Positions 45,796 through 55,051 of a stretch of DNA of 64,000 nt are shown one piece after another. The number at the start of each line of letters is the position of its first letter. Positions within the stretch are counted from its first letter, which is position 1. The stretch lies in the NCBI GenBank assembly GCA_964396595.1, contig CAYNFR010000004.1, forward strand, positions 62,001 through 126,000, given 5' to 3'. The DNA is from CAYNFR01 sp964396595. GTDB taxonomy: Bacteria > Bacteroidota > Bacteroidia > Chitinophagales > Saprospiraceae. Both the position numbers and the translations under genes were made by a program. The notes beneath the pieces were generated by a model. It saw nothing but the letters and a program-made list of their open reading frames with translations, was not told where the DNA came from and ran no database searches.

Positions 45796-48700
45796 TTAAT
45801 ATCCTAAGAGCTGGAGCAAATTATTGTTTCGAGCTATTAAGATATACTTTTGTGAGCCGAGGCGTATATGCTTAATATGTCTTACCTCCCCTTCAATCTT
45901 TAACCCGATCTCCCGATTAGGTATATGCTCAAAACCACCCTTCCCATCTCCCTTCAAATATACACCATAACTAGCATCATAGCGACCAAACTCAGGTCTT
46001 ACACCATAAAAATTTCCCCCCAATAAAAGATCAATATGACCATCGCCATCAAAGTCTTCGACTGCTATGGCATTAATAGGAGAAAATTGTGCGCTTATCG
46101 GCAAGGGCTCAAAAGCAAAACGTCCGCCTCCATCATTCATAAGTACTCCGGAGCGCATTTCGTAAGCGTGTTGTTTTGTCGCACTCTCGATTAACTCGGG
46201 AGTAAAAATATCTTCTATGCGCTGATCTTGATAACTTATATAATCGGGATACTGCTTTTTTAACGATGGCAATTGTTGCACTAGATCATGCCGCAGCGAT
46301 ATCGGATAAGATACATCTCCATAGTACATACAGATTATCGGATCTGCTGTCCCATTTTTATCGAAGTCATTGACATACAATGAAACCGGTCTTTCGCTTG
46401 AAGCCTTGAATCGCGAATTCAAGCCATGATTGCCTACGATTAAATCAGGCGCTCCATCTCCATTAAGATCGGCTACTGCAATAGTGTTCCACCAGCCGTT
46501 TGTCTGATCTAATCCGTGTCCTTCGCTCTTTTTAAGAACCCCTTTTTCGTTAAGCAATACCGTGATCGGCATCCACTCTCCTACGACGATGAGATCCTTA
46601 TCTCCATCTCCATCTATATCAACCCAGACTGCATCTCTAACCATTCCGAGACCATTCAGATCTGGTGCTATTTCCCGAGTAGCATCTTTATAGTTTCCTT
46701 TACCATCGTTGCGCAAGAAATAACTATTAGGTGATATACCATATAAAAAAGGTATCGATCTGACACCTACGAACAAGTCAAGATCACCATCTCCATCTAT
46801 ATCATATTCTCTAACGACAGCAGAATTCTCAAAATTAAACGATGGTAATATCTGCTCAGATTTAGCAAAGCGGCCATCACCTTGATTTATATATAACCGA
46901 TCGATCAATGCAGAAGAACTATTGGGAAACTCATTGCCCCCACTTGCTATATATAAATCCAGTCTACCATCTCCGTCAGCATCAAAACATGAACACTTTA
47001 CATCTTCTGACAATCGATCAGCCACGAAGATGTCACTTCTACCGTCCCTCCTGAATCCACTTTTACTACCGAAATAAAGTGCTCCCGGTTGATCTTTCGC
47101 TCCACCAATATAAAAATCATCATATCCGTCATTATTAAAATCTCCCGCGCACAAGGCCGGCCCTTCAGTCGACAGCATATGCGCTATCAACCTATCTCTG
47201 TCGAAATCAACAAAATTGTTTTCTTCATGCTTAAATGAAGGAGATAAAAGATGAGGTACTTCTGTAAACAGTGAAATGCGATCAGACTTCTGCGGACTTT
47301 CCAATAAAACCGAATCCTCATGATCTACTTTCAATATTTGATCAGCAAAGATATCTCTGAGTATAGATACGCGCTGATCAGGCCATATTACTTGGATACT
47401 GTCAATTTTATTATTATGGCCGAGGCCAATATGAATTCGTGGGTCGACAGAAGATTGAAAACCCTTTACGGGCATTTGCTCGGCATAATACTTTAATCCG
47501 ACACTATACACAATAACTTTAGCGCCTATAGCTTGTCTGTTTCCCGCTGCACCCTTCAATGCTAACTGTATGGAATGATGTTTATCCTCTCTCCGCTCAG
47601 AGGTATTAAGATAGATACGCGCCGTCTCATTAACATTGTTAATGATAAGATCTAGGTCTCCATCATTGTCAAGGTCAGCATATACGGAACCATTAGAATG
47701 TGAAGGTCTATCCAGTCCCCAACTCGTAGTGACATTCTTAAAGGATAGCCCGCCCTCATTTTTAAACATGTAATTCGAAATCTTATTTGATGGAATGACG
47801 TCTGTAAGTTTTTGGAAATCAACTCCTTTCTTTGAAATTACCGATTCCGCCACTTCTTTGGTAGAAATATAGTTGATATAGTCTTGATCCGTCAAGTCTT
47901 TATAAATCCCATTAGCAACAAAAAGATCTCTCCAACCATCATTGTCAAAGTCTGCAATCAACGCTCCCCAACTCCAGTCCGTAGCCTCCACCCCTAACAA
48001 ACGTCCTATCTCGCTGAAACTGCCATCTCCGTTATTGAGCTGCAGCATATTACGGGTAAACTGATGGTAATAGCCATTTTCGACATTGTATTGATACCGA
48101 TCCCAATTTTCAAAAGTCGTCTTGGTTGTCAATCGGTCATGCGACTCCGGCAACATCTCTGTTACAAATATGTCTGGATAGCCATCATTGTTAATGTCGG
48201 CCATATCAGCACCCATAGAAGCGCCTGAGATTGAATTCATCTGCTCCTCAAGTCGCTCTGTGAAAGTGCCGTCTCCATTGTTTATGTACAAATAATCCTT
48301 TTCAAAAAAATCATTAGATACATATATGTCTAGGTAGCCATCGAGATTGACATCCCCGACTGTAACGCCCAGTCCAAAACCTATCACACTACCATATATG
48401 CCTGCCTCTTCACTTACATCAACAAATCTTCCGTTGTCATTTCGATAGAGCCGATCGCCTCCCTCTTGATCTCTATTAGGTCTTTCATTTTTTCTGAGAT
48501 TAAAGCTCCCTATCGCCTGAAACGAGTTATTGAGAATGTACACATCAAGATCCCCGTCATTGTCATAATCAAAGAAAACAGCATGGGTCGAATAACCTCT
48601 GTCTGCCAGCCCATAATCTTCAGCCATTTCCTTAAATATTCCGTCCCCTTGATTAATAAAAAGCTCGTTCTGTTTGAAATCCCCTTTTACATTGCCTGAG

Positions 48701-49119
48701 TTACAGACATAGATGTCCATCCAGCCATCATTATTAATATCGACCATACTGACACCCGTCGACCACATGCCGCTTCCTTTGACACCGGCACGATCTGTGA
48801 TGTCCGTAAAGGTCATATCTCCATTGTTGAGATAGAGCTTGTTGGAGCTCATATTGCCGGTGAGATATATGTCGAGCCAGCCATCATTATTGATGTCAGC
48901 AACGCCTACACCCCCACCGTTATAAAAATTACGATAGGTGTAGATATTAAAATCTTGGACAAACTTGAGCTCATTAGTAAATCTAACTTTCGTCTTTGAT
49001 GGATCTAGCTCTATAAAAAGAGTATCTCCTTCACTGACATTAGTACACGCACAAACAGCTAACAATCCGCAGAACAGGATCAATACTGAGTACTTTGTTA
49101 TCCTCAGGCTATTGAACAT
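45796..49119 (-). CDS. ASPIC/UnbV and VCBS/FG-GAP repeat lipoprotein (paralogue 2)
   Basis: Lipoprotein (lipobox AVCAC) of 1107 residues. Thirteen Asp-rich calcium repeats are visible (such as DINNDGWLDIYL, DYDNDGDLDVYI, DIDGDGDKDLIV). The ASPIC/UnbV domain is centred near 505-590 (QAIGAKVIVYS ... IQVIWPDQ). It shares the order of motifs with both paralogues; matches such as EATDWSWGALI and HQFTRN put it nearest to paralogue 1. The gene begins one base after the small lipoprotein's stop, so translation is coupled. Confidence 0.88.
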   Translation of the reverse strand: MFNSLRITKYSVLILFCGLLAVCACTNVSEGDTLFIELDPSKTKVRFTNELKFVQDFNIYTYRNFYNGGGVGVADINNDGWLDIYLTGNMSSNKLYLNNGDMTFTDITDRAGVKGSGMWSTGVSMVDINNDGWMDIYVCNSGNVKGDFKQNELFINQGDGIFKEMAEDYGLADRGYSTHAVFFDYDNDGDLDVYILNNSFQAIGSFNLRKNERPNRDQEGGDRLYRNDNGRFVDVSEEAGIYGSVIGFGLGVTVGDVNLDGYLDIYVSNDFFEKDYLYINNGDGTFTERLEEQMNSISGASMGADMADINNDGYPDIFVTEMLPESHDRLTTKTTFENWDRYQYNVENGYYHQFTRNMLQLNNGDGSFSEIGRLLGVEATDWSWGALIADFDNDGWRDLFVANGIYKDLTDQDYINYISTKEVAESVISKKGVDFQKLTDVIPSNKISNYMFKNEGGLSFKNVTTSWGLDRPSHSNGSVYADLDNDGDLDLIINNVNETARIYLNTSERREDKHHSIQLALKGAAGNRQAIGAKVIVYSVGLKYYAEQMPVKGFQSSVDPRIHIGLGHNNKIDSIQVIWPDQRVSILRDIFADQILKVDHEDSVLLESPQKSDRISLFTEVPHLLSPSFKHEENNFVDFDRDRLIAHMLSTEGPALCAGDFNNDGYDDFYIGGAKDQPGALYFGSKSGFRRDGRSDIFVADRLSEDVKCSCFDADGDGRLDLYIASGGNEFPNSSSALIDRLYINQGDGRFAKSEQILPSFNFENSAVVREYDIDGDGDLDLFVGVRSIPFLYGISPNSYFLRNDGKGNYKDATREIAPDLNGLGMVRDAVWVDIDGDGDKDLIVVGEWMPITVLLNEKGVLKKSEGHGLDQTNGWWNTIAVADLNGDGAPDLIVGNHGLNSRFKASSERPVSLYVNDFDKNGTADPIICMYYGDVSYPISLRHDLVQQLPSLKKQYPDYISYQDQRIEDIFTPELIESATKQHAYEMRSGVLMNDGGGRFAFEPLPISAQFSPINAIAVEDFDGDGHIDLLLGGNFYGVRPEFGRYDASYGVYLKGDGKGGFEHIPNREIGLKIEGEVRHIKHIRLGSQKYILIARNNNLLQLLGY

Positions 49120-49120
49120 A

Positions 49121-49711
49121 TTATGATAGTTTTTTCAGGTCGATCACACCGTCGTTATTTGTCAAATCCGTAAAGTGCACATCTATTTTGTTATCCATAT
49201 CATAAAAGAGTACGATACGCAGATTTCCTTTTACCCCGGCATAAGCATTTCCGATGCCCAATCCCTTCATTGGGAAAAATTGAATTCCATACCATGATGT
49301 AATCAACTGTCGCACTTCTTCGATAAGCTTATCCGGATCTGTATCTCTATTCCATGGTGACCACGCGTCATGGTAGAAATATCCCGTCATTGATTGTATC
49401 TTGTCATCCTTGAAAATAGGATAGAACTCAAACTTGATCTTTCCATCATATTCAGGCAATGGATAATGAACCGTAAGGTTACTCGCTCCTTCTCTGATAA
49501 TACCTTGTTTGTTCAGTTCCCAGCAATGCGTGTAAAAATCCTTATTAAGCATGCCGATGCCAATGCCTAGAAAAAGGCTATCTACTCTGACGCCACTGGA
49601 CAACTCACGTTTTTCATAAGCATGATAGTCCTTTGGCGTACACGCCAAAAAACAAAAAAAACAAACTACTGCGAGAATTTTTAATATCATGATCTGCCTT
49701 TTTTCATTCAT
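49121..49711 (-). CDS. Small conserved lipoprotein of unknown function
   Basis: I do not recognise a named domain. The lipobox is CFLAC, preceded by a hydrophobic segment; the true start could be the ATG at residue 8 of this frame. The mature part of about 170 residues is beta-rich with aromatic residues, including NKDFYTHCWELNKQG, AWSPWNRDTDP and GNLRIVLFYDMDNKIDVHFTDL. It lies between paralogues 1 and 2 with 3-base and 1-base gaps, so it is almost certainly made together with them. It may be an accessory subunit or chaperone for those lipoproteins, which is inference. Confidence 0.7.
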   Translation of the reverse strand: MNEKRQIMILKILAVVCFFCFLACTPKDYHAYEKRELSSGVRVDSLFLGIGIGMLNKDFYTHCWELNKQGIIREGASNLTVHYPLPEYDGKIKFEFYPIFKDDKIQSMTGYFYHDAWSPWNRDTDPDKLIEEVRQLITSWYGIQFFPMKGLGIGNAYAGVKGNLRIVLFYDMDNKIDVHFTDLTNNDGVIDLKKLS

Positions 49712-49714
49712 ATT

Positions 49715-52700
49715 CTACTTGATTGAATGTTGTTTTAAATCATTGAAATGCTGTGAAGCTTCAAATAAGCGTATAGCTGCATTATTTACCCCAAACAAGT
49801 ACTTGTCTTTTCCTTTATGCCTTAATTTCTTTATACTTCTAACATCCCCGGAGATGTTGACACCTGTCTGTGATGAAGGTATAGGGCGATAATCACCATT
49901 TTTCCCCTTGCCGAGAAGCAACAAGGTCCGTCCTGCGGCATTAATGCCCCATTCCGGTTTGGCACGGGACTGATTTCCACCTACCCATAGATCCTCTATC
50001 CCATCTCCATCAATATCCTCAGACATGATGACATATATCGGAAATAGTTGTGTTTCGTAGGGTAGAGAAATGAAGTCAAATGACAACGCACCTCGGTTGT
50101 AAAGAATCACATGTCGCGATTCATTGATCATCAGCATCTGACCCTTCGCTAGAATTTCCTCCGCAAATATATCCTTTATCTGTTGTCCACCATAGCTAGC
50201 AAAATCTGGATACTTCTTGGATAAATAGGGCAATTGCTTCATCAGATCATTCCGCTGCGCGAATGGAAATTCGCCTTGATCATTAGAATAACTGAATATC
50301 TGCTCGATCCTACCATTGGCATCAAAGTCATTTATGTACAACCGCAAAGGATGCTCAGCACTACCACGGTGTCTGACATTAAGCCCCATGTTGCCCAATA
50401 CTATATTGCGATGACCTAACTCATTGGGTTCAGTAACGCTTACGCTATGCCACCAGCCATGCAGCTTCGATTCGCCTTCATAAGATATACGGCGAAATTT
50501 ACCCCCTTCATTGATAAGTATCACGGGCGCCATCCAATGCCCCACCAATATCACATCTTCATCTCCATCACCATCAATATCCGCCACGGCTATATCGGAA
50601 ATCATCCCAACATTCTCAAGATCAGGAGCAACAGCGTCTGAAACATTACTAAAATTTCCAACTCCATCATTTGATAAGATATAGGTGCTAGTGGGTAGCC
50701 CATAGGCAAATGGTCTTATAAATCCGGCAACAATCAAATCTTTATCCCCGTCGTTATCGTAATCAATCGCTAGTACACGTGAGGTATTTTCAAAGTTGAA
50801 TGTAGGCAATATCTGCGGTGAATGGTTAAAATTACCCGATCCTTGATTGATATATAGCCTGTCGGCCAATGCCGAATTATTCGAGCCAAACTCCGTGCTG
50901 CCACTGACCACATATATATCTTGTAAGCCATCACCATTAGCATCAAAAAAAATGCAGTCCACATCTTCACTTGCACTATGCACTTCAAAAGCAGGAGTAG
51001 ATTGACGGCGAAATTTGCCATTTGAGAGCTGAATGTACAATGCTCCTGCTTGGCCTACTCCTCCCCCTACATAAAAATCTTCCACTCCATCATTGTTTAT
51101 ATCCCCGGTGCACACCGCGGGGCCGAGATTACTATTCATGATCAGAAGCAGTGATTCACGATCAAAATCTGAATAATCGTTTTCCTCATGAACAAAAAGT
51201 CCCTTGAAATCTTTGCTCTCTTCAAAGTATGTGCTTGGTTCTTCATGGTAATCAGATATACTCGGTAGAGCAAAATAAGTACTTGACGACTTGTAGATCG
51301 TATGATGGCTATTGATTGCTAGGTCATTGATGATCTCATTAAATCCACCAGGCCAAATGATCTTGACGGAATCAATCTGATCGCTTTTCCCTAATCCAAA
51401 ATGAAGTCGTGTATCAACTGAGGACATAAAACCGCGTGCCGGAAAGTTTTCGATAAACTGCATCCCACATGAAGCATGCACATACACTTTCGCCCCCACA
51501 GCATATTGATTCAAAGAAAAAGTGTCTCTCAATGATAATTGTAAATAGCTATGGGCAAGCCCATCATGCCTATTCTGATAAATGAATGAAGCCATGTTGA
51601 CGTTGCTCACTACCAGATCAAGGTCTCCGTCATTATCCAGATCTGCATAAGCAGAACCGTGGCTGAAACTTACTTCGTCAAGTCCCCACTTAGCCTGTAC
51701 TTCTTCGAATCTTAACTCCCCAAGATTCTTGAATGCGTAATTATGAATGGCTTGAGAAGGAATTTTATCAACCAACTTATCTAAACCGCCTTTCTTGTCA
51801 AAAAGTACTTGCCTTACTTTCTCGGGATCGGCATAAAAATGTATATAATCCTGGTCGAGGATATCTTTATAAATTCCATTGGCTACAAATAAGTCTTTAA
51901 AACCGTCATTGTCCATGTCAAATATTAATGCGCCCCAGCTCCAGTCAGTCGCCTCCACTCCGGCATATCGCCCTATTTCGATAAAGTGCTGCCCATTCTG
52001 ATTGCGCTGCAGCGTATTACGTGAAAACTGACGATGATATCCCGTTTCAATATTGGATTTGTATTTATTCCAATTTTCGAAAAGAGATTTTGTCTTGTAT
52101 CTATCCTCCTCTCGAGGCAGCATTTCAGTAACAAAGATATCTGGCCAGCCATCGTTATCAATATCCGCTATATCAGCACCCATAGCCCCAAAACTCAGCT
52201 CGTCTATCCAAGTATCAACACTCTCTTTAAATGTGCCATCTGATTGATTGATATACAAGTAGTCCTTTTCAAAAAAATCATTACTCACATAGATATCAGG
52301 CCAGCCATCCTTGTTAACATCCGATATACTCACCCCCAGTCCAAAACCTATCTCACTACCATATATCCCCGCCTGCTCGCTAATATCTTCGAATATCGCT
52401 ACACTCGTGTCCCCTCCGATTGTGTTATTTCTTAAGAGTTTATTTCCGCCGAGGCTATCTCTTATTTCGCGCTGACCGGGTCGGAGGTCATAATTGCCTA
52501 CACTCCTTAATGAATTATTTAGCAAATAACAGTCTAGATCCCCATCAAGATCAAAGTCAAAAAACACCGCATGTATGCTCAATCCTACATCGTCCAGACC
52601 ATAGCGCCTGGATTCCTCCGAGAAATGGATGATAGGCACACCATTTTCAAAGTGGCTCACACCTTGATTTATGAACAGTTCATTATGTCGTCTTTCTCCT

Positions 52701-53119
52701 TTAAGATCTCCACTCTTGCTGACATAGATATCAGGCCATCCATCTGAATTGATATCTACGATACTTACGCCGGTAGACCAGACATTTTCTGATTTAATAC
52801 CCGCCATCTTACTTACATCCATAAATCGCATATTTCCCAGATTTAAATACAAAGCATTATCAACCTGGTTACCGCTGAAAAATATATCTACTAATCCGTC
52901 ATTATTAAAATCAGCGAGGGCTACTCCTGCACCATTATAGAAACTTCGAAAAGTGTAAATATTATTCTCCTCGCTATATTTCAATTTGTTTACGAAATCA
53001 ACACCACTAGTCTGCACATTAAGCTGTGTAAAGCCCGTGCCTACTTCAGATAACTCATTCGTGCAGCTCACATGAACAAGAAAATAAAAGCATGTTAAAT
53101 AATAATATAGATTTTTCAA
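49715..53119 (-). CDS. ASPIC/UnbV and VCBS/FG-GAP repeat lipoprotein (paralogue 1)
   Basis: Largest of the three, 1134 residues, with lipobox VHVSC. About 12 Asp-rich calcium repeats are seen (such as DFNNDGLVDIFF, DLDNDGDLDLVV, DANGDGLQDIYV). The ASPIC/UnbV domain near 520-600 includes AVGAKVYVHA and SVKIIWPGG. Like its paralogues it is expected to fold as two seven-blade-type propellers around a central domain, and no catalytic site is evident. It is the first gene after the susD terminator, 341 bases away, and heads the five-gene group. Confidence 0.88.
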   Translation of the reverse strand: MKNLYYYLTCFYFLVHVSCTNELSEVGTGFTQLNVQTSGVDFVNKLKYSEENNIYTFRSFYNGAGVALADFNNDGLVDIFFSGNQVDNALYLNLGNMRFMDVSKMAGIKSENVWSTGVSIVDINSDGWPDIYVSKSGDLKGERRHNELFINQGVSHFENGVPIIHFSEESRRYGLDDVGLSIHAVFFDFDLDGDLDCYLLNNSLRSVGNYDLRPGQREIRDSLGGNKLLRNNTIGGDTSVAIFEDISEQAGIYGSEIGFGLGVSISDVNKDGWPDIYVSNDFFEKDYLYINQSDGTFKESVDTWIDELSFGAMGADIADIDNDGWPDIFVTEMLPREEDRYKTKSLFENWNKYKSNIETGYHRQFSRNTLQRNQNGQHFIEIGRYAGVEATDWSWGALIFDMDNDGFKDLFVANGIYKDILDQDYIHFYADPEKVRQVLFDKKGGLDKLVDKIPSQAIHNYAFKNLGELRFEEVQAKWGLDEVSFSHGSAYADLDNDGDLDLVVSNVNMASFIYQNRHDGLAHSYLQLSLRDTFSLNQYAVGAKVYVHASCGMQFIENFPARGFMSSVDTRLHFGLGKSDQIDSVKIIWPGGFNEIINDLAINSHHTIYKSSSTYFALPSISDYHEEPSTYFEESKDFKGLFVHEENDYSDFDRESLLLIMNSNLGPAVCTGDINNDGVEDFYVGGGVGQAGALYIQLSNGKFRRQSTPAFEVHSASEDVDCIFFDANGDGLQDIYVVSGSTEFGSNNSALADRLYINQGSGNFNHSPQILPTFNFENTSRVLAIDYDNDGDKDLIVAGFIRPFAYGLPTSTYILSNDGVGNFSNVSDAVAPDLENVGMISDIAVADIDGDGDEDVILVGHWMAPVILINEGGKFRRISYEGESKLHGWWHSVSVTEPNELGHRNIVLGNMGLNVRHRGSAEHPLRLYINDFDANGRIEQIFSYSNDQGEFPFAQRNDLMKQLPYLSKKYPDFASYGGQQIKDIFAEEILAKGQMLMINESRHVILYNRGALSFDFISLPYETQLFPIYVIMSEDIDGDGIEDLWVGGNQSRAKPEWGINAAGRTLLLLGKGKNGDYRPIPSSQTGVNISGDVRSIKKLRHKGKDKYLFGVNNAAIRLFEASQHFNDLKQHSIK

Positions 53120-53460
53120 AGCATTAGTGCACTATGAAGCTTGATTAAAAAAGTATCCTCTTCATTCCGCGATTATACAATAAATTAACAGAATCAAGTG
53201 TATGTCTTTGCATTCTCAAAACAAAGTATGCGCATACCACAGATACAAGTCTTGAATTGTCATCTTAAGCATTTGTACATTACCAACAAACCCGTATGCT
53301 GATCAATCTATTCTTTCAACCCACATCTGATCGTTTAGAAATCAATTACAGGTGTGATGTGCGCATCGGGGCATTCCACAACAAGTACATTTCTTCTTCA
53401 AGAAAAAAAGACCCGCAATACGTCACATATTGCGGGTCAAATCTAAGAGCTATATTAATT
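53120..53460. other. Intergenic region between susD and the VCBS operon
   Basis: 341 bases without a gene. It holds the susD terminator at its right end; the remainder is AT-rich and should contain the promoter of the five-gene operon, though I found no clean TAnnTTTG match. Confidence 0.5.
53410..53438 (-). terminator. Rho-independent terminator of susCD
   Basis: A perfect 11-base stem (GACCCGCAATA / TATTGCGGGTC), 7-base loop, followed on the minus strand by a run of seven T. It lies 22 bases after the susD stop and separates susCD from the downstream lipoprotein genes. Confidence 0.9.
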
Positions 53461-55029
53461 TTAATAACAAGGATTCTGACGGAGATTCGGGTTGACATTG
53501 GTTTGTTCACGAGGTATTGGGAACAAAGTCTTACATGGCTCCGTCTGACCTTTACCAAACCAAGGGTCATTGAATTTACCAAATCTGATTAAATCTGTTC
53601 TTCTCTTCGTCTCAGCAAACATCTCTCTACCTCTCTCTGCAAGCAAGTTGTCTGCTGTCAATTCAGTGAAAGGTGCAACACCCGCTCTCACTCTTATCTG
53701 ATTAACTAATGCCTTAGCCTCTTCGCTGGAAGGATTCTGTCTCCATAAAGCCTCCGCTTTAGACATCAATATGTCAGAATATCTGAAGATGGGATAATCG
53801 TTACTCATATCAGGTTGACCGCCTCTTTCGAACTCAAACTTAGCCACACGTGCACCAGCCTCTCTCCAGGCTGTAGGGAAAAGTTCGTTAATTTGCGCTC
53901 TGATCGTAAATGGAGGCCCGTCCGGATCCGTACCGCTCGCTAGTGTACCTTCATCGACAAGTCTGATGGTACCTGTAATATCCCATTGTGGACCTATTAA
54001 GAAATTACTTCGTCCTCTGAAAGGACCCGCCTCAGTATTAGGCTCACCTCTCCTCTTGTCACCTTCTTCGTAAGAATTATAAAACTCTTCCAATGTGCAC
54101 CAACCGTTCCATGGTTGAGCGGCAAGATTAAATGACTGTTGATTAAGATAACTCAGTGTCTGCATAACAATGTTCATACCCCTTGCAAACACCTTATCAT
54201 AAGGAATCGCAAATATAAACTCTGAAGAACCCTCGTTTTGAATATTGAAGTTCGCAAAATAATCTGCCTCTAGCGAGTAGTTCCCCGAATTTATAATTGC
54301 ATCAGCTGCTGTTGCTGCTTTCGTCCATTGGGCTGTGCCGCTATAGACTTGCGCATTAAGATATAATTGCACAAGAGCTGCCTGTACTGTCATCGCATTT
54401 ACGCGAGCATATGCCGCTCCTCCTACAGAAGTTGTAACTTTTGGCAATGCTTCCAATAATTCCTTCTCTACGAAATTATAAACCTCCAATCTCGTATTAG
54501 TGGCTGGATTAGGATCTGCATCTGCAAAACTAGTCACAATCGGAACATTGCCATATAGATCAAGAAGCCAGAGATAATAAATAGCCCTCAATGCTTGTAA
54601 TTCTCCAATAAAAGGATCAGTCAATGGATTAGCTAATTCTGTAAACTGGAAAATCAAGCGGTTACAAGCATTTACACCTCCGAATAGGAAAGACCACGTA
54701 GAGTTTACTGTGGGATCCTCTGCTGTCCACAATTGCTGATGTAAACGTACCCAGTGACCACCATCACCCCAGTCCGGTCCTCTAGTGGGTACTACCATCT
54801 CATCAGATGAAACTTCTTGAGCAGCCCAGACACTTACAGTGCCCATATAACCATATAGCGAAGTATATGCGCCACCGAGTGCGGAGATAAGTTCCTCCTC
54901 TGTTCTAAAGAAGTTATCTTGCGTAACTTGACTGAAAAGTTCTTCGTCAAGATTTGTACATGATGGCACCACTGCTAGGGTAAAAGTTGCCAACATGATC
55001 AATTTTAATGAAAATTTTAACTTGTACAT
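53461..55029 (-). CDS. SusD/RagB-family nutrient-binding lipoprotein
   Basis: Outer-membrane surface lipoprotein that acts as lid and ligand binder over the SusC channel. The lipobox is VVPSC (Cys24), followed by NLDEELFSQVTQDNFF, a typical SusD start. TPR-like helices include YLWLLDLYGNVPIV near residue 155 and RYSDILMSKAEALWR near 430. The C-terminus with KTLFPIPREQ and NLRQNPCY is the usual RagB/SusD end. At 522 residues it is normal. It lies 22 bases after susC. The ligand cannot be told from sequence. Confidence 0.95.
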   Translation of the reverse strand: MYKLKFSLKLIMLATFTLAVVPSCTNLDEELFSQVTQDNFFRTEEELISALGGAYTSLYGYMGTVSVWAAQEVSSDEMVVPTRGPDWGDGGHWVRLHQQLWTAEDPTVNSTWSFLFGGVNACNRLIFQFTELANPLTDPFIGELQALRAIYYLWLLDLYGNVPIVTSFADADPNPATNTRLEVYNFVEKELLEALPKVTTSVGGAAYARVNAMTVQAALVQLYLNAQVYSGTAQWTKAATAADAIINSGNYSLEADYFANFNIQNEGSSEFIFAIPYDKVFARGMNIVMQTLSYLNQQSFNLAAQPWNGWCTLEEFYNSYEEGDKRRGEPNTEAGPFRGRSNFLIGPQWDITGTIRLVDEGTLASGTDPDGPPFTIRAQINELFPTAWREAGARVAKFEFERGGQPDMSNDYPIFRYSDILMSKAEALWRQNPSSEEAKALVNQIRVRAGVAPFTELTADNLLAERGREMFAETKRRTDLIRFGKFNDPWFGKGQTEPCKTLFPIPREQTNVNPNLRQNPCY

Positions 55030-55051
55030 TTTATTTAATATTACGTGTTAT

